Program-made: the position numbers and the translations under genes | In this document: positions 10,218-23,277 of the stretch, piece by piece | Layout: each line of letters starts with the position of its first letter | How positions within the stretch are numbered: position 1 is the first letter of the stretch | Notes under the pieces: model-generated | Databases searched by the model: none | The model's input: only the letters and a program-made list of their open reading frames with translations | What the model was told of the DNA's origin: nothing | Source: Zingiber officinale | Lineage: Eukaryota; Streptophyta; Magnoliopsida; Zingiberales; Zingiberaceae | DNA length: 64,000 nt | Direction: 5' to 3' | NCBI RefSeq assembly: GCF_018446385.1 | Contig: NC_056000.1 | Location: forward strand, 52,174,722 to 52,238,721

Positions 10218-12890
10218 CAAGAGCGGATCCAAAGATAAATTTTAACGAGTGCTAATAGAATATCTTTTGCAACATAATAAATATATTTAATAAACAAAAA
10301 GTTCAATTTGGCATCTTAAAAAGATAAACTAGTAAATTAATAAATTACAACCAGACTATTGCTTATTGAAATATTGGTTAACACTTGGTGACATATTAAA
10401 TGGTCATTGGATAAGAAAGAGGAGGCAATTGCATCCGGTGACTTTTCATTTTTTGAAAATACTATAATGTTTGCTCATTTTTAATTGTTGAAAAGATATC
10501 CTTCTCTATGTATACGACTAGACTGTCATTCATTCACTCGTCTCCCATTCGGTTATGTAAATCAATCTTTATTGTCTTCATTGCAGAAAATAATATTTCA
10601 ACAAAAGCATTCGCAACTGTTAAAATTAATGTCATCTCAATCAGATGATAAACCAATGGTTATACTTGATTTTTTAGAGTTTCAATAATTTTCTGAGCAA
10701 AATTTTCCAAATCTTCAATTCTAGAAAAATTTGGATCTTGTTGTATAGTATGAATGAAATTATGAAGTTGTTGTTCAATAACTATACAATCATTTGTTGA
10801 AAAGTCCTTAGGATATAAATCACAAAGTCGAACTAGTTTCTGAACATTGAATTCAGAAAAAGAATTCCTTGGATGAAGACATGCTATACGACTAAGCAAT
10901 TCTATACCAACTTCTGAAAAGTGAGTATTTATCTCTTGTATAACTAAATCAACAACCTAACATTGTAATTTGCAAGAATAATAATTTATAAGTAAAGAAA
11001 ATCTTATTGACAAATATAATAATAATAAATTTCCTTTTTTAGAAATAGTACTTGATAGAAAATCTCCATACGATAATAATACAAATTGGTGATGACTTAC
11101 CTTCTACGCTTACTATGACCACCAATCAAACAATTGTCTTTCATCTCCGGCACTGGGATCTCATTCAACTTACAAAATGTATTGACTTTATCTATAATTG
11201 TATGCCATCTTGCTTCCCTAAATATATGAAATTGATCTTTCACACTCTCAATCAAACTTATGGCTTGGATAATATTTTGATCCTTTTGTTGTAACACAAG
11301 TGACAACTCATGTGTCATTCCCAATATTATCTTCACAAGTGCAACATGAAAACAAACTCATAATTCTCCATTTTCTGAATCAAACTGTTGGCAACCCCTC
11401 CACTATCAAAAGAACTAGAATTATCACAAATATTCTCTAACACTTGTATCACTGAAGGCCACATAGATAATAGACAACCTTACTAAATATTCTCTAACCC
11501 AACGAGTGTCTCCTGACCTTACTAAATTAGTTTCTTGATTTTTGCCACTGCCTATACTAATCTCTCCACCCTCCAACATTATCACAATTCTATCATGTTC
11601 AATTTGCCTAAGTTGGTCTCTCCTTTTATATGATGCTCCCGTCGTATTGACAATCATAGTGATATAGTTAAAAAAATCACTCGCATTGAGATTACTCTTG
11701 GCAACAACAACAATAACTAACTGTAATTGGTGAGAAAAACAATGAATATACCTTGCATATGGATTTTCTTGCAAACTAAGATATTTCAACCCATTGAATT
11801 CACCCTGCATATTTAAAGCTCCATTATATCCTTGACCTCTCAATCTAGATAATGATAATCCATCTTTCACAAATAAAGCATCGATAGCATCCTTCAAAAA
11901 ATGAGAGCTAGTGTCAGATACATGTACAATTACAAGGAATCGTTCAATCACTTGTTCTCTTTTGTCCACATATCTCAAAGCAACTCTCATTTGCTCCTTC
12001 ACTGAAATGTCTCGAGATTCATCAACCATTAAGGAGAAAATATTATTTTCAATATCTTCGATTATGGAAAGTGTGATCTCAGAGGCACAAGCACGCGTAA
12101 GGTCTTTTTGAATTGCTGGAGAAATCATTTGATTGTTTCCGGGAGCATTTTGATTAACAACCTTTGAAACTTCCTCATTTCGTTGACTGTACCATTGAAG
12201 CAATTGAAGAAAAATTCCTCTATTTAAAGAATTACTTGACTCATCATGTCCATGGAAAGATAGCACCTGCTTCAAAAGAAATCGCGTAACATCCAACATT
12301 GCTGTTAAACGAGTGCGATAAGAAACCTCTATATCTCGCCCATGTGCTCGTAATAAATTTGAAACACTATGTCTTTGATCTTGAAAAGATTCAAACTGTA
12401 CTCTAGCATGATTGTGACAACTATCTATGACACCATTATGCAAATTAAATCTTTCTAAAGTATTTTTCCAATTAATGAATCCCGTTTTTACAAAGGCATC
12501 CTCTTTATATCGACCTCCTTTATTTGATGGTTTAAAAAGATATATAACACCATAAGCAAAACACTATATCTTTTGATATGTTATATTTTAGTCATGTATA
12601 TATTTTATACCAACTATCTTGGAAACTTTTTTCTTGATTACCAAAAGATCTTTTTGGATACATATGCACAATTGATTGACAGGCCCCTTAGCAAAGTACT
12701 CTCTTCAGACTTGATCTCAAATAGAAATATCAAACTTTTCAATTGATTTTTATAATCTCGGATCACTAACAATATCATTTAAATCTAATTCCATATGAGA
12801 TTGAATTTCCACAGCTTCACTAAATTAGGATCATTGGAAGAACCCTCATGAAAACGTTTAAGTTTAAAAAACCTCTCCATAATCTACATA
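10218..12890 (-). pseudogene. decayed hAT transposase (TTF zinc finger, DUF4371, dimerisation)
   Basis: The gene order on the minus strand is a complete hAT protein in broken frames. The N-terminus near 12888 (MERFFKLKRF) and TTF-type region are frameshifted with stops. The best piece, 11424-12443 (339 codons), is the DUF4371 and RNase H-like core. It includes SLMVDESRDISVKEQM and LRGQGYNGALNMQGEF, matching the family's usual LRGQGYDGASNM. At 10485-10899 is the hAT dimerisation end, with YPKDFS, ANAFVEILFSAMK and LHNRMGDE. The left terminus CAAGAGCGGATCCAAAG resembles the inverted terminus of the second copy at 39190; the right end was not found. Several frameshifts make it non-functional. 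It is related to ZMYM1-like domesticated proteins only through the shared domains. Confidence 0.85.
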
Positions 12891-13261
12891 AATAAATAAT
12901 TAAAATAAAGTCATGTACATTATGTAATTAAATTAATATTCACAATTAATTTAAACCCTAAACCCCTAATTTAAATTGAAATAAAAAAGTAAAAAAAAAG
13001 AAATAAGAATGGTAAAAAATGAACCTTGAATTATGTGAATGACTTGACCGGTGATGGCCTAGTGGCCGGGGGCTTCCCAATAAGACAATGACTCCGTAGA
13101 ACAAGTGAGAAAACAACACAATGAGTTTACTATTTACCTCGAATAGCACTGTGCCATTGAATAATATTGATTTTCATACTTGGTAATGGTAGTTGGTAGT
13201 CAATAGAATAATTTAAAATAGAAGAGATCAAGAGAACAAAGTCACACACAATCCAATCAAT

Positions 13262-13672
13262 GAATCAACACAAGAAAAAAATAGTAGAGAAAAAATAAGA
13301 GAGTGAGGCGGTGGTGGACCTAATGGGCGGTTGCTGCAGTTGGCGGGTGGTGGACTGACAAGCCCAGGACTGGTCTGTGGTGGACCGACAGATAGCAGAA
13401 TCAACACAAGAAAAAAAACAAAAGTAGAGAAACAAACCAAAGAGGGAGGCGGTAGACCTAGTGGGCGGCTGCTGCAGTCGGCAGGCAGTGGACAGGTGGG
13501 CGACAGACTGGTCGGCGGCGGACCGACAGACAACAGAATCAACACAAGAAAACAAAATAAAAGTAGAGAAAAAAACCAGAGGGGGAGGCGACAGACTGCA
13601 GACCTAGTGGGTGACTATTGCAGTCTGCAGGCAGCGGATCGGCGAGCGTCAGACTGGTGGGAGGTGGACAGG
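13262..13672 (+). repeat. 138-bp tandem repeat, about 3 copies
   Basis: Each unit starts GAATCAACACAAGAAAA, passes through GTAGAGAAA, and continues with GACCTAGTGGGCGGCTGCTG and TGGTCGGCGGCGGACCGAC. Unit starts fall at about 13263, 13401 and 13541. The array lies just beyond the 5' side of the hAT gene and may be part of its untranslated or subterminal region. The proline-rich frames on the minus strand are repeat artefacts. Confidence 0.8.
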
Positions 13673-13959
13673 TGGACAGGGGACGATAGAACACAAATGG
13701 CGAACAGCAGAATGAAGTGTTGACTGCTGACTGCTGAGGCGGAGTCGTGAAGAGGGAGAGTCGTAATTGGAACGAACTGACGAAGGGCAAAAAAAAAATA
13801 TAGATGACCTATTGGGCATTGGGCTTGGGCTTGGGCTGCAAAGTGAGGCCTATTTGTTTTATTTATAAAAAAAATTAAAAAACATAGATAAAACCTTCTT
13901 CCACTTTTGTTTCTGTCCTATGGCTGTCGGATGCCGGACTTCTCACGTCAGACGCTGAA
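13673..13959. other. spacer, nothing recognised
   Basis: It includes GGGCATTGGGCTTGGGCTTGGG at 13813-13834, a short direct repetition of a GGGCTT unit. No coding or terminal sequence was identified. Confidence 0.4.
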
Positions 13960-15160
13960 CTTCTCATGCCACAGACTCCTCTTTAGCTCTTTCTCCGGCA
14001 AATCTTGGCGAGGGTTTCAACCCCCTCCAGCCCTCGCCTAGATCCTCCCATGTGTGTAAGAGTTGACGGGTCTAGAGGACCTGACACCAGGATGAAATCT
14101 AGTTAGGTCATTGGGACCCGATAGCTGGTGAGAAGTTTAGATAGGTCTGCGAGACCTGATATCTGACGGGAAGTCCGGTTGGGTCCGCGAGACTTAACAA
14201 CCGGCTGAAATCTAGTTAGATATGCGGATCTGACAACTGGCGAGAAGACCTAGTGGGTTAAAGGCAAGTCACGACTGTAGTTGGTAAGTAAGAGGTAAGC
14301 AACTGAAGGAGAGATCCAGTGAGGACGCATTCCCGGTTGAGAGAATTGTAGGCGTCGGTCCAACTTAGATCTATTTGGAAAACCTAAGTTGAGATCTTGA
14401 CTAGATCCTGATCTCGAGGAAACATTATCTAATTACTACTCCTATCTTACTATATTATACTAATTTTATTTTATAGGATAAATATATTTTTATTGCCTAG
14501 GATTAACTCATTTTTGCAGGGCAGATGATTGAAAAAAAGAGTGTTCGAATGCTTGGACTCCGGGCGCCCGGAGCTAGTCTAGGTGCCTGGACTAGAAAAA
14601 TCATCCCAAAGCTAAGTTGGAGGGCGACGACTGGCCGAACCCACGTCAATGGTCCAAGTGCCCGGAGGGGATCTGGGTGTCTAGATATGGATAAATTTGA
14701 CAGATCAAGTTTTGATGAGAGGTCGCCGCGTCAGCAGCGGTCTAGACGCCCGAAATGAGCCTATAGAAAAGCCTTCGACCAGCAGCTTCAGATGAATAAC
14801 TGCTACAACTTTTGTTCCTGCGTGCTACTCTGAAAAAGCTCCTATGATGCTGTAACATCCCACCGGCAATCGGACATTAAGTTTTACTTAGTTTTCTCTG
14901 TTGTTGTTAACCTTTCATTATAGTTCTTGTATTTCATTATTTTAACTTTTTGAACTATTAGTGATTGACCAACGAAAGCACTCTATGAGTGCGGACCTTG
15001 GAGTAGGAGTCGTTGAAGGCTCCGAACCAAGTAAAAAATTATTTGTGTTAATATATATTTTTATTTTCTTTATTTCGCTCTTAACTTATTTTAAATAATA
15101 ATTTTTAAAAAATATTATTCAGCTCCACTCTAACGTCTTTACGCTCGAACAGTGTGGTCG
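13960..15160 (+). mobile_element. copia (SIRE-like) LTR remnant
   Basis: From 14085 to 14270 there are short repeats of an AGTCCGGTTGGGTCCGCGAG type. From 14550 to 14760 there is a cluster of palindromes around GGGCGCCCGG, with variants. At 14975-15030 lies GCACTCTATGAGTGCGG, then GGAGTAGGAGTCGTTGAAGG, then CTCCGAACCAAGTAAA. The complement of that last block recurs at 40790-40830, which shows a dispersed LTR family. The termini are not defined. The layout (tandem phrases, palindromes, then downstream block) parallels the better preserved LTR at 43098-44617. Confidence 0.5.
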
Positions 15161-18100
15161 ACTACCTTAATTCATGCACTTATTATTCCAAGAAAATTAT
15201 CCTTATCCCAAAAATACCTTCTTTGTTAGAAGGTCTTATCTTAGACTTTGTACCTGTGCTTGGTACTCGATCATCTCGATCTATCGGGATTTCTTACCTA
15301 CCTTGTATTCGGTTGACTTATTCAAGACTTCTTATTAATTTGTTGCCAAATGTTTCATCTACTCGACCAATTTGGTCTTTTCTTGTGCCAGACATTGGGT
15401 CGACTTGATCCATTTGACTTTTTCTTCTACTTTGACAAATGTCTAGTCTACTTAACCCATCTGATTTTTTGTTCTCCTAATTTGTCAAATGTCTAGTTCA
15501 TTTGGCTCATATTTGGATTTTTCATTGCTCCTATAATGTATATGTCAAGTCTCTTATCGACACACTTAACATATGTATTAGACCACACAATAATTAACTT
15601 TAAACTCTTTCATATACATCAAAATACCAATTCAATTATTTGGTGTTGCTTGCACCAAAATATAGCTTGTGCCCTCTAACTACAGAGCTGAAAATGTTAG
15701 ATTCTCTTAGGTCAACAAATATGGATCTCAATATATTTCATATTCGTGCTCTTGAAATATCCAACAAACTTCATCTAGTGCATGCTTTCGAAAGAGTTGC
15801 TACTTAAACTAACCTAAGGCTCGAAGGCTACCATTGTCAATAAGTCCGACATGAATACATGATCAACTCCAACCTTCCCTACTCAATTGTGTTTAAAAAA
15901 AAAACAAAAAAATTGATAAAAAAATGCCAAAGTTGGAGATGGATCTTCGGCATTCAATGATGGGCTTAATCCGATTAAGTCCACGTGAGCCTAATCTCAA
16001 TAAGGTGAATTTATACTTTAATAATATAGACATTATGATAGATAATCCTTACAGATTGGGCCGGATATATAAAAGAAGAGATTTAGTTTAATTAGGACAT
16101 ACTAAATTGTGTTATCTTTCCCTCTATTCTTTTACCCCATTGAAAATAACCTTGGGTTGCTGACTCAATCTTGTGAAAGGCTTTTGCTGTGCTTGTAAGA
16201 TCTCCGATGATAAATAAGATATACAATAGCATTAGCTATGGACTCATGTCAGCATTTGATTTATTGTTGTATAAATTTTAGTTTTTTATTGCTTTAAAGA
16301 TTGATGATATATAGCTAGATTATTATAGAGACATCCTTTAATTTTATTTTTGATGCATGACAATCCTTTCACTCAACACTTAAGGGAAACAAGCATAGGA
16401 ACATCTTCGAGCAATGTTAATGGTAGTTATACGTCAAAGCTAAATCTAAAGCCATTTTAACATCATCTCAAAAAGGGTGACGAAAGTATTAATATAACGG
16501 TTTTAGAAGAAGGTCTTACTTACAAATCTTCCAATGGAAGTTTTTACTTTGTCATATAAATTAACACGACATTAAGATAATTATAGCCAAAGTTTCGGTA
16601 ATTATTTTCATTAGATGACTTGAACCACTTTGAATATTTTATAAAGGATGACTCCAAGCTGGATTTTAAAAGATAGTTAGAAATCTGACAAATAAAAACA
16701 TTCCATGAGGCATCAAAATTTCTTATATATTTTGCACTACTTATTATTAGATGAACAACAATAAATTTACTAAAAATGATTAAAACTTCTCCCATAAGCC
16801 AGCACCTCTTGTCGATTCGTCTGACCAAACTCCTTCCACCAAGTTGCCTCAGTTCTTTTCGCAGACCTTCTCCATTTCAAGGACACACAATCTCAGCAAA
16901 AACTAATAGGGCCTACAACTTTGACATTAACTACTATGACAAGGGTTAAAATGGCTATTATTGCTTATTCCCTCTCCTATACCACAAACGTAGCTTAAGT
17001 ATTGGAGAAGCTTTGTCAGGATTAACTCCGATGCCCTCTGATATTTTTCTCTAGTGTAGGTAGGTTGGATGTCTCGAATTTGGGGTCCAACGGCCGTTTT
17101 CTGGCACAATCGGAATTTTCCTGCACACAACATGGCTAAAAAAACTAACAAGCCAATTGAAATGTTCTAAACCGCATAACCATGCGTAGATTATAAAGCA
17201 AAAAAATACATGAAAGAAAACATAAGTTCGAGGCTAGTGCTTTTGTAAGCTACCTACGGGTATCCATGTTGAATTTAGCAGTAATTTCTACCACAGTTGA
17301 GGAGAGTTACCCAAGCAGTCGTATCCAGTGCTGCTTTCTGAAACTACCTCATTACAGTATCTACTTTGAGACGATCCACTTTGGCCCTCGAATTAATTTA
17401 TTGTATTTACAACAAACTATACTCAGGCGAGAAAGAGACGGTTAAGGAACTTCCAACGTATTAATTTTGATAGGGAACTGAGTACAAGTGAGCAAGAGGA
17501 TTAGTAGAAGTTGTCATCTTTCAAAAAAAATAGATCCGCTATCAATCCCTTAATGTCGATCTCAGATATAAAAAGTTATCATCTTTCAAGTTTAGTTACA
17601 AGGTGGCGCTATCCTCCGACGCATTCATCAGCAATCACAAGATGGCACTCCATGAGAGGTAGAGGAATAGAACACGGAAGAGGAGATAGTTATCTTCATA
17701 ACCTATGGCCAATTCACTGAATCAGCTCCTTAATAACCTAAGAAATTTACTTGAAAAATAAAGCAACAGCCCTAATGGGGTATTTTTGAAAAATCATTTT
17801 CCCTAGTGATCTCTCAAGTATTTTTTTTTGAAAATAATAAGTTCTACAAAAATAACTATGACTTAAAATTAATGGAAAACAAATAACTAATCTAACTTTA
17901 AAAGCTAAATATATCCTATGCACTATCTATTCCATTCGTCAAGAATAGCATTATCATGAACCAAACACATCACTGATATCTTCGTGTTGCATGGAAGGTA
18001 CAATTTTAAATTATTAAATTGGCTCTAATTCATTAAAGGGATGCTTAATAACTTCTCCTAGTTGATCCAGACTCTTAATTCGTATCTGATATATATATTA

Positions 18101-18516
18101 ATCATAGGTAGCTTGACTGCAAATCTGTTCAAATTAAATCAAAGATTATAGTTGAACTGGACGTAAGAAAGATGAGAAGAATAAAAACTTGAGATTACAG
18201 TTGACTGGGAACAAATGGCCAGTACAAAGCTTGTTAACAAACAAATGTAAAATCTCTGGAAATGAAGCTGCAACATGAAGAGCAAATTTTATTTTGGAGG
18301 TGGCTGTAATTAAAAAAATAAATACTTGCCACGCTCTTGGATACAAACTGCAGAGCTACACTGATGGATCAGAAAGTTGAAAAGTATTATGTTAGGAACA
18401 ATTCTGAAAATAGTTAGCACAAGACAAAAGTAACTTGCATCCCAGCACTGAAAGTCTCCACCAACCAAAATTTAATATTCTTTGGGAGGGGAGGCACAGG
18501 TAATTGTCAAATTTGT
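15161..18516. other. non-coding region, degenerate repeats then nothing recognised
   Basis: Positions 15220-15560 contain diverged repeats of a TGTCTAGTCTACTTGACCC type, like a minus-strand LTR U3. Positions 15640-18516 contain no reading frame with recognisable similarity. A TATATAAAAGAAGAG string near 16065 is TATA-like but leads to no gene. The region ends at the stop codon of the tetraspanin; part of its 3' UTR must lie just below 18517. Confidence 0.45.
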
Positions 18517-21500
18517 TCAAAGTTTGACCTGCAACAAACAGGAGAAAAAAAACAAGCTGAGAAACAACATAAAAACCTCAGAATCATGCAGCAAGCTTGT
18601 CATTCTCTTGCGAACGCTTACATTCCAGGAATAGTTCTTTAGAGTTAAATTGGGTTGAGATTGGTTTCTCAAAAGCGGGAGCCTAGCAGGGATGTAGTCA
18701 TCATCACTGTCATAGTCGGTTTCAATGTTGGGCCCAAGAACTTTTAGCACCATAGCCAAGATGATAGATAATGCCTAAGACAAAAATTGCAACACTATTA
18801 AAAAATGATCCAATTAAATGTGATAGATGTTTAAACAGGAGTTTTGATGTCAGATACATGTTCTTATTTCTTGCAAATTAAAACAATGCATATGGACAAG
18901 AAGGTTACAAAGATTGCAAATTTTAAGGGATTGATTGACAGAAAAAAAGGTCAGATTAGTAATTGCGAAAGAAATATGTGAACCTAACACGAACATAGGC
19001 TCTGTTTACCTGGTTGAGAGGACAGGAACTGGAACAGAATTTCATAGTGCAAGTGATGGCAGAAAGAAATTGAGTGGAAATGCCAGGAATTGTTCCTTTA
19101 TTACTTGGGAAGGAAGGAAAGGAATAAGAACAATGAAATAAAATGAAAAAAAAAAACAAGTTACATAAGTATCCTCTTCCTTAGCACAACGCCTCAACCT
19201 CTGAGCTGTACAGGAAAGAACCAACAACTAATTTGTGTAGAAGCTAACTTCGTAAGCACTCCATACTCATCAGCTACCTAAGCCAATTGTAGTTCCACAG
19301 CTAGCAAGCATCACTGCAGCATACAATAGACACAGCATGGAGAATAAGAAGCTGGGGAAAATTGGAGCATCTTTGATTTTGGCTTCAACAACGACCTCTG
19401 GGCTTGGCCTACAAATCCACGTCTGCCCGAAGCTCCCTTCAAGCTTGCAGGTGCTATCGCCAGAGTTTGCTGATGCCTCTCCCCAGTTGCTCCCTAACCT
19501 CCATGATGAACTCATCCACACCACCGCCCAAGCTTGCCAATGCATTTCCCAGTTCTAATTCCTTCCCATCCTCTATTCCAAGCTCAATGATGCCTCTCTC
19601 CAAGATCCAATTCCTCACCAATCTCTATTCCAAGCTCAACAATTTCTGCATCGAGAGCTCACTGATGCCTTTTTCTAGCTCCAATTTGTCAGTAACCTCA
19701 ATCCCAAGCTCACCTATGCCTCCGCTGCTGACTCCCTCTTGCTGCAATACATTCTCTAGGACAAACTTGTAATTTACTCTATGCCTTCTACAGAAATTGA
19801 TTGCTTTGGAGCATTCCACGGAATGACTTCCGAGTTCCTTCCACTATCTCATTTACGCTAGGGATATTATCTTGAACATCATGCCTACCAAAAGAAATAT
19901 TTTCTTTCTTCCTAAGTAAGCATCCCTTGGTAACAATTATAGATTTTTCCATGTGACTCCTACCATGGCTGAATGCAAGTTGTGAGATGGTCATGGATGC
20001 AAGCATCAAAACCATGTTCCTAGTGCCCACTCAAACACAAAAAATAGAAATAAACTTTGGCCTGCCCACTCTAACAGGAAAAATAGAAATAACTTGTGGC
20101 CTAATCTATAAAGTACCTGACCACATCCTCCTAAAATAACAGGAAATCCATAGGCTCTAAGGACAGTAACAAGATAATACACCATTATTTTCAAAAAAGC
20201 TCCAAATAACCATGTGTTGAACCTTCATTGGCGTGTTCAATATACTTAGAACAAAATATCAAATTTTGTTTCCAGTGCAGGTGTGGACAAGATACTCACT
20301 TGTGCAGCCACAATTAGCAAACCTATCCATTTGCACATTTCCTGATTTGATCTCACAAATTTCTTTAACTCGTCAAATTTACCAGTTGGATCCTCTGGGA
20401 AATCCTGGTGTAGAGAAAGAATAAAACAAGATATATGAAGTGCACAAAATAAAAAAGAGAATCCAACAAAAGAATCATTCAGAGAAATACATACCTCCTC
20501 CCAGTTTTTATTCAGATATATATCAGCAGTAATTGCACTTTCCGAAACGATTAGCAGAAAGACAAATGACATGTACTATATTTCTAGTTAAAGTTAAACA
20601 AGAAATAACACACTAGCTCTAAACACAATTGATGAATGCAGCAGGAATTAAGGTGCATATGCAAAATACTATGTACAAATTATACTAATTCTATCCACTA
20701 CATTGGAGAAGAAATCTATCAAGTTTGCATTTTGACGCAATCAGTTTATTTTGAAGATCCTAGCTCACCACATTAGCTATAATCCAAGCCCCAAAAAAAT
20801 ATTATTGTTATCATAAAAGGAATTCATGACTCAGTCATGCAAGACCTAAGATCAAGGTCAATCTTAAAATAAGTAACATGAACATGTTATCCTACTATAA
20901 CCCCAAGTAGAGTACCTCTTAGAAATTTGGTTAATCAAATTGATACAGTACAAAGATGGAAATAACACTGTCCTAGTCAACATCAGTAAGTGGTGTTGAA
21001 GTTCAAGTGTCATCATAGTAGTGTCCACCGACCATTTAAATGAATCAATGGGTTATGAGTTTATAAGGAGCAAGATTATAGTTGAAGAGTTGAGTGAATT
21101 TAGGAATTCAGTTGATGGTAGACATGGAGCATTATATCTTTAATCTATTCCTTTGCAATATTTCCTTCTTTTCTCCCAATACTCTCTCTGAGCATTGCAC
21201 TATTCTAGGAAGCAAATTTATAGTCTAGTGTCCTCCTCCCACACAAAGGATCACAACGAATCATATAAATACTCGCTGCATGTAGTGTATGCAACCAACA
21301 AGCAACACGAACATCCAGACATTTAGCTTATTTTACCCAACCATAACAACAGAAATGATGCATGAACAAAACCCTGATTCTTCAACACAGAGAAGATAGA
21401 TATGTAACAAAGAACAATTTTCAAATTCTAACTTGATAAATAATACCTCTATAGTAGAGATGGCAGTAATGACAACATTAAGTGATTCATTCAAACATTA

Positions 21501-22473
21501 ATGAAAAAAAAAAAAACATCTGATCTCAGTTTGCTTAAGGATACACAAGAAAGACAGTGGATGTTAACTGTTTCAGCTGCAATGAGACCAGCACAGGTTA
21601 TCAAGCAGTGGAAGATGCCCAGACCAAAAAAAATGTAAATGAACCTGCATCAAGGTAAGACATCTAGTTTGGACGTGCAATAAATTAGCTAATATGATAT
21701 GGAAACTTTACATATGAAGTAGCACGTGCAAAAAGAGAGAATAATCATGCATCAGCGCACTTATGGTTGAACTCCATCACAACTTTTCATCGTCACAATT
21801 TCCAGCATATATGCTTCGAAGCTCAATGTAACTTAAGAAAGCATAAAATAAGAACAATTTTTTAGTTAATTTACACAAACTTTTCAATCGGCTGCAACAT
21901 TAGAATCCCAAATAATTAGCTGGCAGTGAAAGTCTAGAGGTCCGGTGTTGTTGAAATCAGATTCCATCATGTACCGATATCATCTGTGTCATCTACATAA
22001 AGTACAATCCACCTTCATTTTTTTTTTTGGGTCTATTTTCCCATGAAATTCAATTTCTTCTTTGAGCCACCAAGTATCAATGTACCAAGTAAACCAGTAA
22101 AGACAACCGTACAAATCAAGCAAAGGAATGATAAATGTAAATAAAACAGTAAATCTGGAACGCGACAGTGAAAAAAAAGGAACTATACAACTAGATAATC
22201 TCAAAAACTTATCTTTTACCATAAATCATCAATTCACATCAACGACAAGTAAGACCACATGGAATACGAGGTTACAAGCAAGAAAAGACCGGAATTTAGT
22301 TAGACATACCATGGAGGAGAGGAATCGAAGCTAGAAGGAAAACCATCGAATTGCTTGTACCAGGATCGAAACATCCACATGGAATACATGATCATTCCCA
22401 TCCCCAACAACCCAATCACGGAGTTCACCATCTTCAGCATCGATTGCAAGCAACTCCTTACCCATCTCCCCAT
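18517..22473 (-). CDS. tetraspanin (Tetraspanin-18/19-like), 5 exons
   Basis: The protein is a four-pass membrane protein of the plant tetraspanin family, which organises membrane microdomains. The exons on the minus strand are 22473-22310, 21644-21545, 20575-20495, 20404-20300 and 18774-18517, all with GT..AG junctions. They give 235 residues. TM1 lies near residues 15-36 (NSVIGLLGMGMIMYSMWMF). TM2 is near 56-78 (FIYIFFGLGIFHCLITCAG). TM3 is near 89-109 (SFVFLLIVSESAITADIY). TM4 is near 139-164 (CKWIGLLIVAAQALSIILAM). The conserved block DFPEDPTGKFDELKKFV and the tail motif DYDSDDDYIPARLPLL fit Tetraspanin-18/19 of Arabidopsis. The start at MGRWVRSC is preferred; an in-frame ATG 12 codons upstream (22509) is possible. 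The last 19 residues (from VFMLFL) are hydrophobic and may be intron read through, because a GT follows codon DSE at 18577. Intron 4 is 1.5 kb. Confidence 0.9.
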
Positions 22474-23277
22474 CCCCCTCGCCTCCAACGAAACCCTAGC
22501 TCCCAACACGAAATTACCAAGCTAAAGAGCACAGCAAATCCAGTGGAACAACAAATCAACAAGTCGACGCCAGTTCAGAGGTTTCTTGCGGAAGTGGAGA
22601 AAGGAATCGATTACCCTGTTGCAATCAATTCAATCCGCTCCATAGACTTGTGCGAAGTGCAAAGAAGTAGTGGCGTGCTTCCTTGTTGCCGGACGATTTT
22701 GACGTCAAGTTGGAATTCACGTCCAAAATACTTTTACCCAAAATCTCACCGACGACCGCTTCCACATTCCTTCCACTAACTTTGCGGGGCCCACATAAAA
22801 GAATGATGTGGACGGCGTCGATTCAATAGAACGTGGCTCTGATCGTGGAGACGCGAGGTCTCCGCCGTTGAATCTGGGTGGGAATTTTTATTTGTTAATC
22901 CTAAGTCTCTGAACCACGTGTCAAAGATATGAGCTGTTAATCAGAGATGATGATCGTGACTTGCCGTCCAGATCTGCTTGCTAGAACCGCACGTGAATTG
23001 GGGAACGGGTGTGGTGGAACAGCACGTGCTAACTTTTTCAATCATCATTTTCGTTTGGAATAATATTTTTAAAATTGTTAAAAAAATTAATATTATTAAT
23101 TAGTTTGGATTCAAAAATTAAACTATGTTTAGAATGCCTCATTTATCTTTTTAACATTGAGTTTATAGGTGTGATTAGCAATAAGTTAATGAGTAATCCA
23201 CTCTTACTTTGGTTGGCTTAGGGCTTAATTTGATATCATTCTAAGCGCTTCCAAGTTCCGGACCGTCTCGTTCAGTT
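22474..23277. promoter_or_regulatory. upstream region of the tetraspanin, possible bidirectional promoter
   Basis: Sequence upstream of the tetraspanin start contains several CACGTG-type cores: CCACGTGTC near 22915, GCACGTGAA near 22988 and GCACGTGC near 23023. These are G-box or ABRE-like strings. No clear TATA box was assigned. A possible divergent transcript begins on the other side. Confidence 0.35.
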
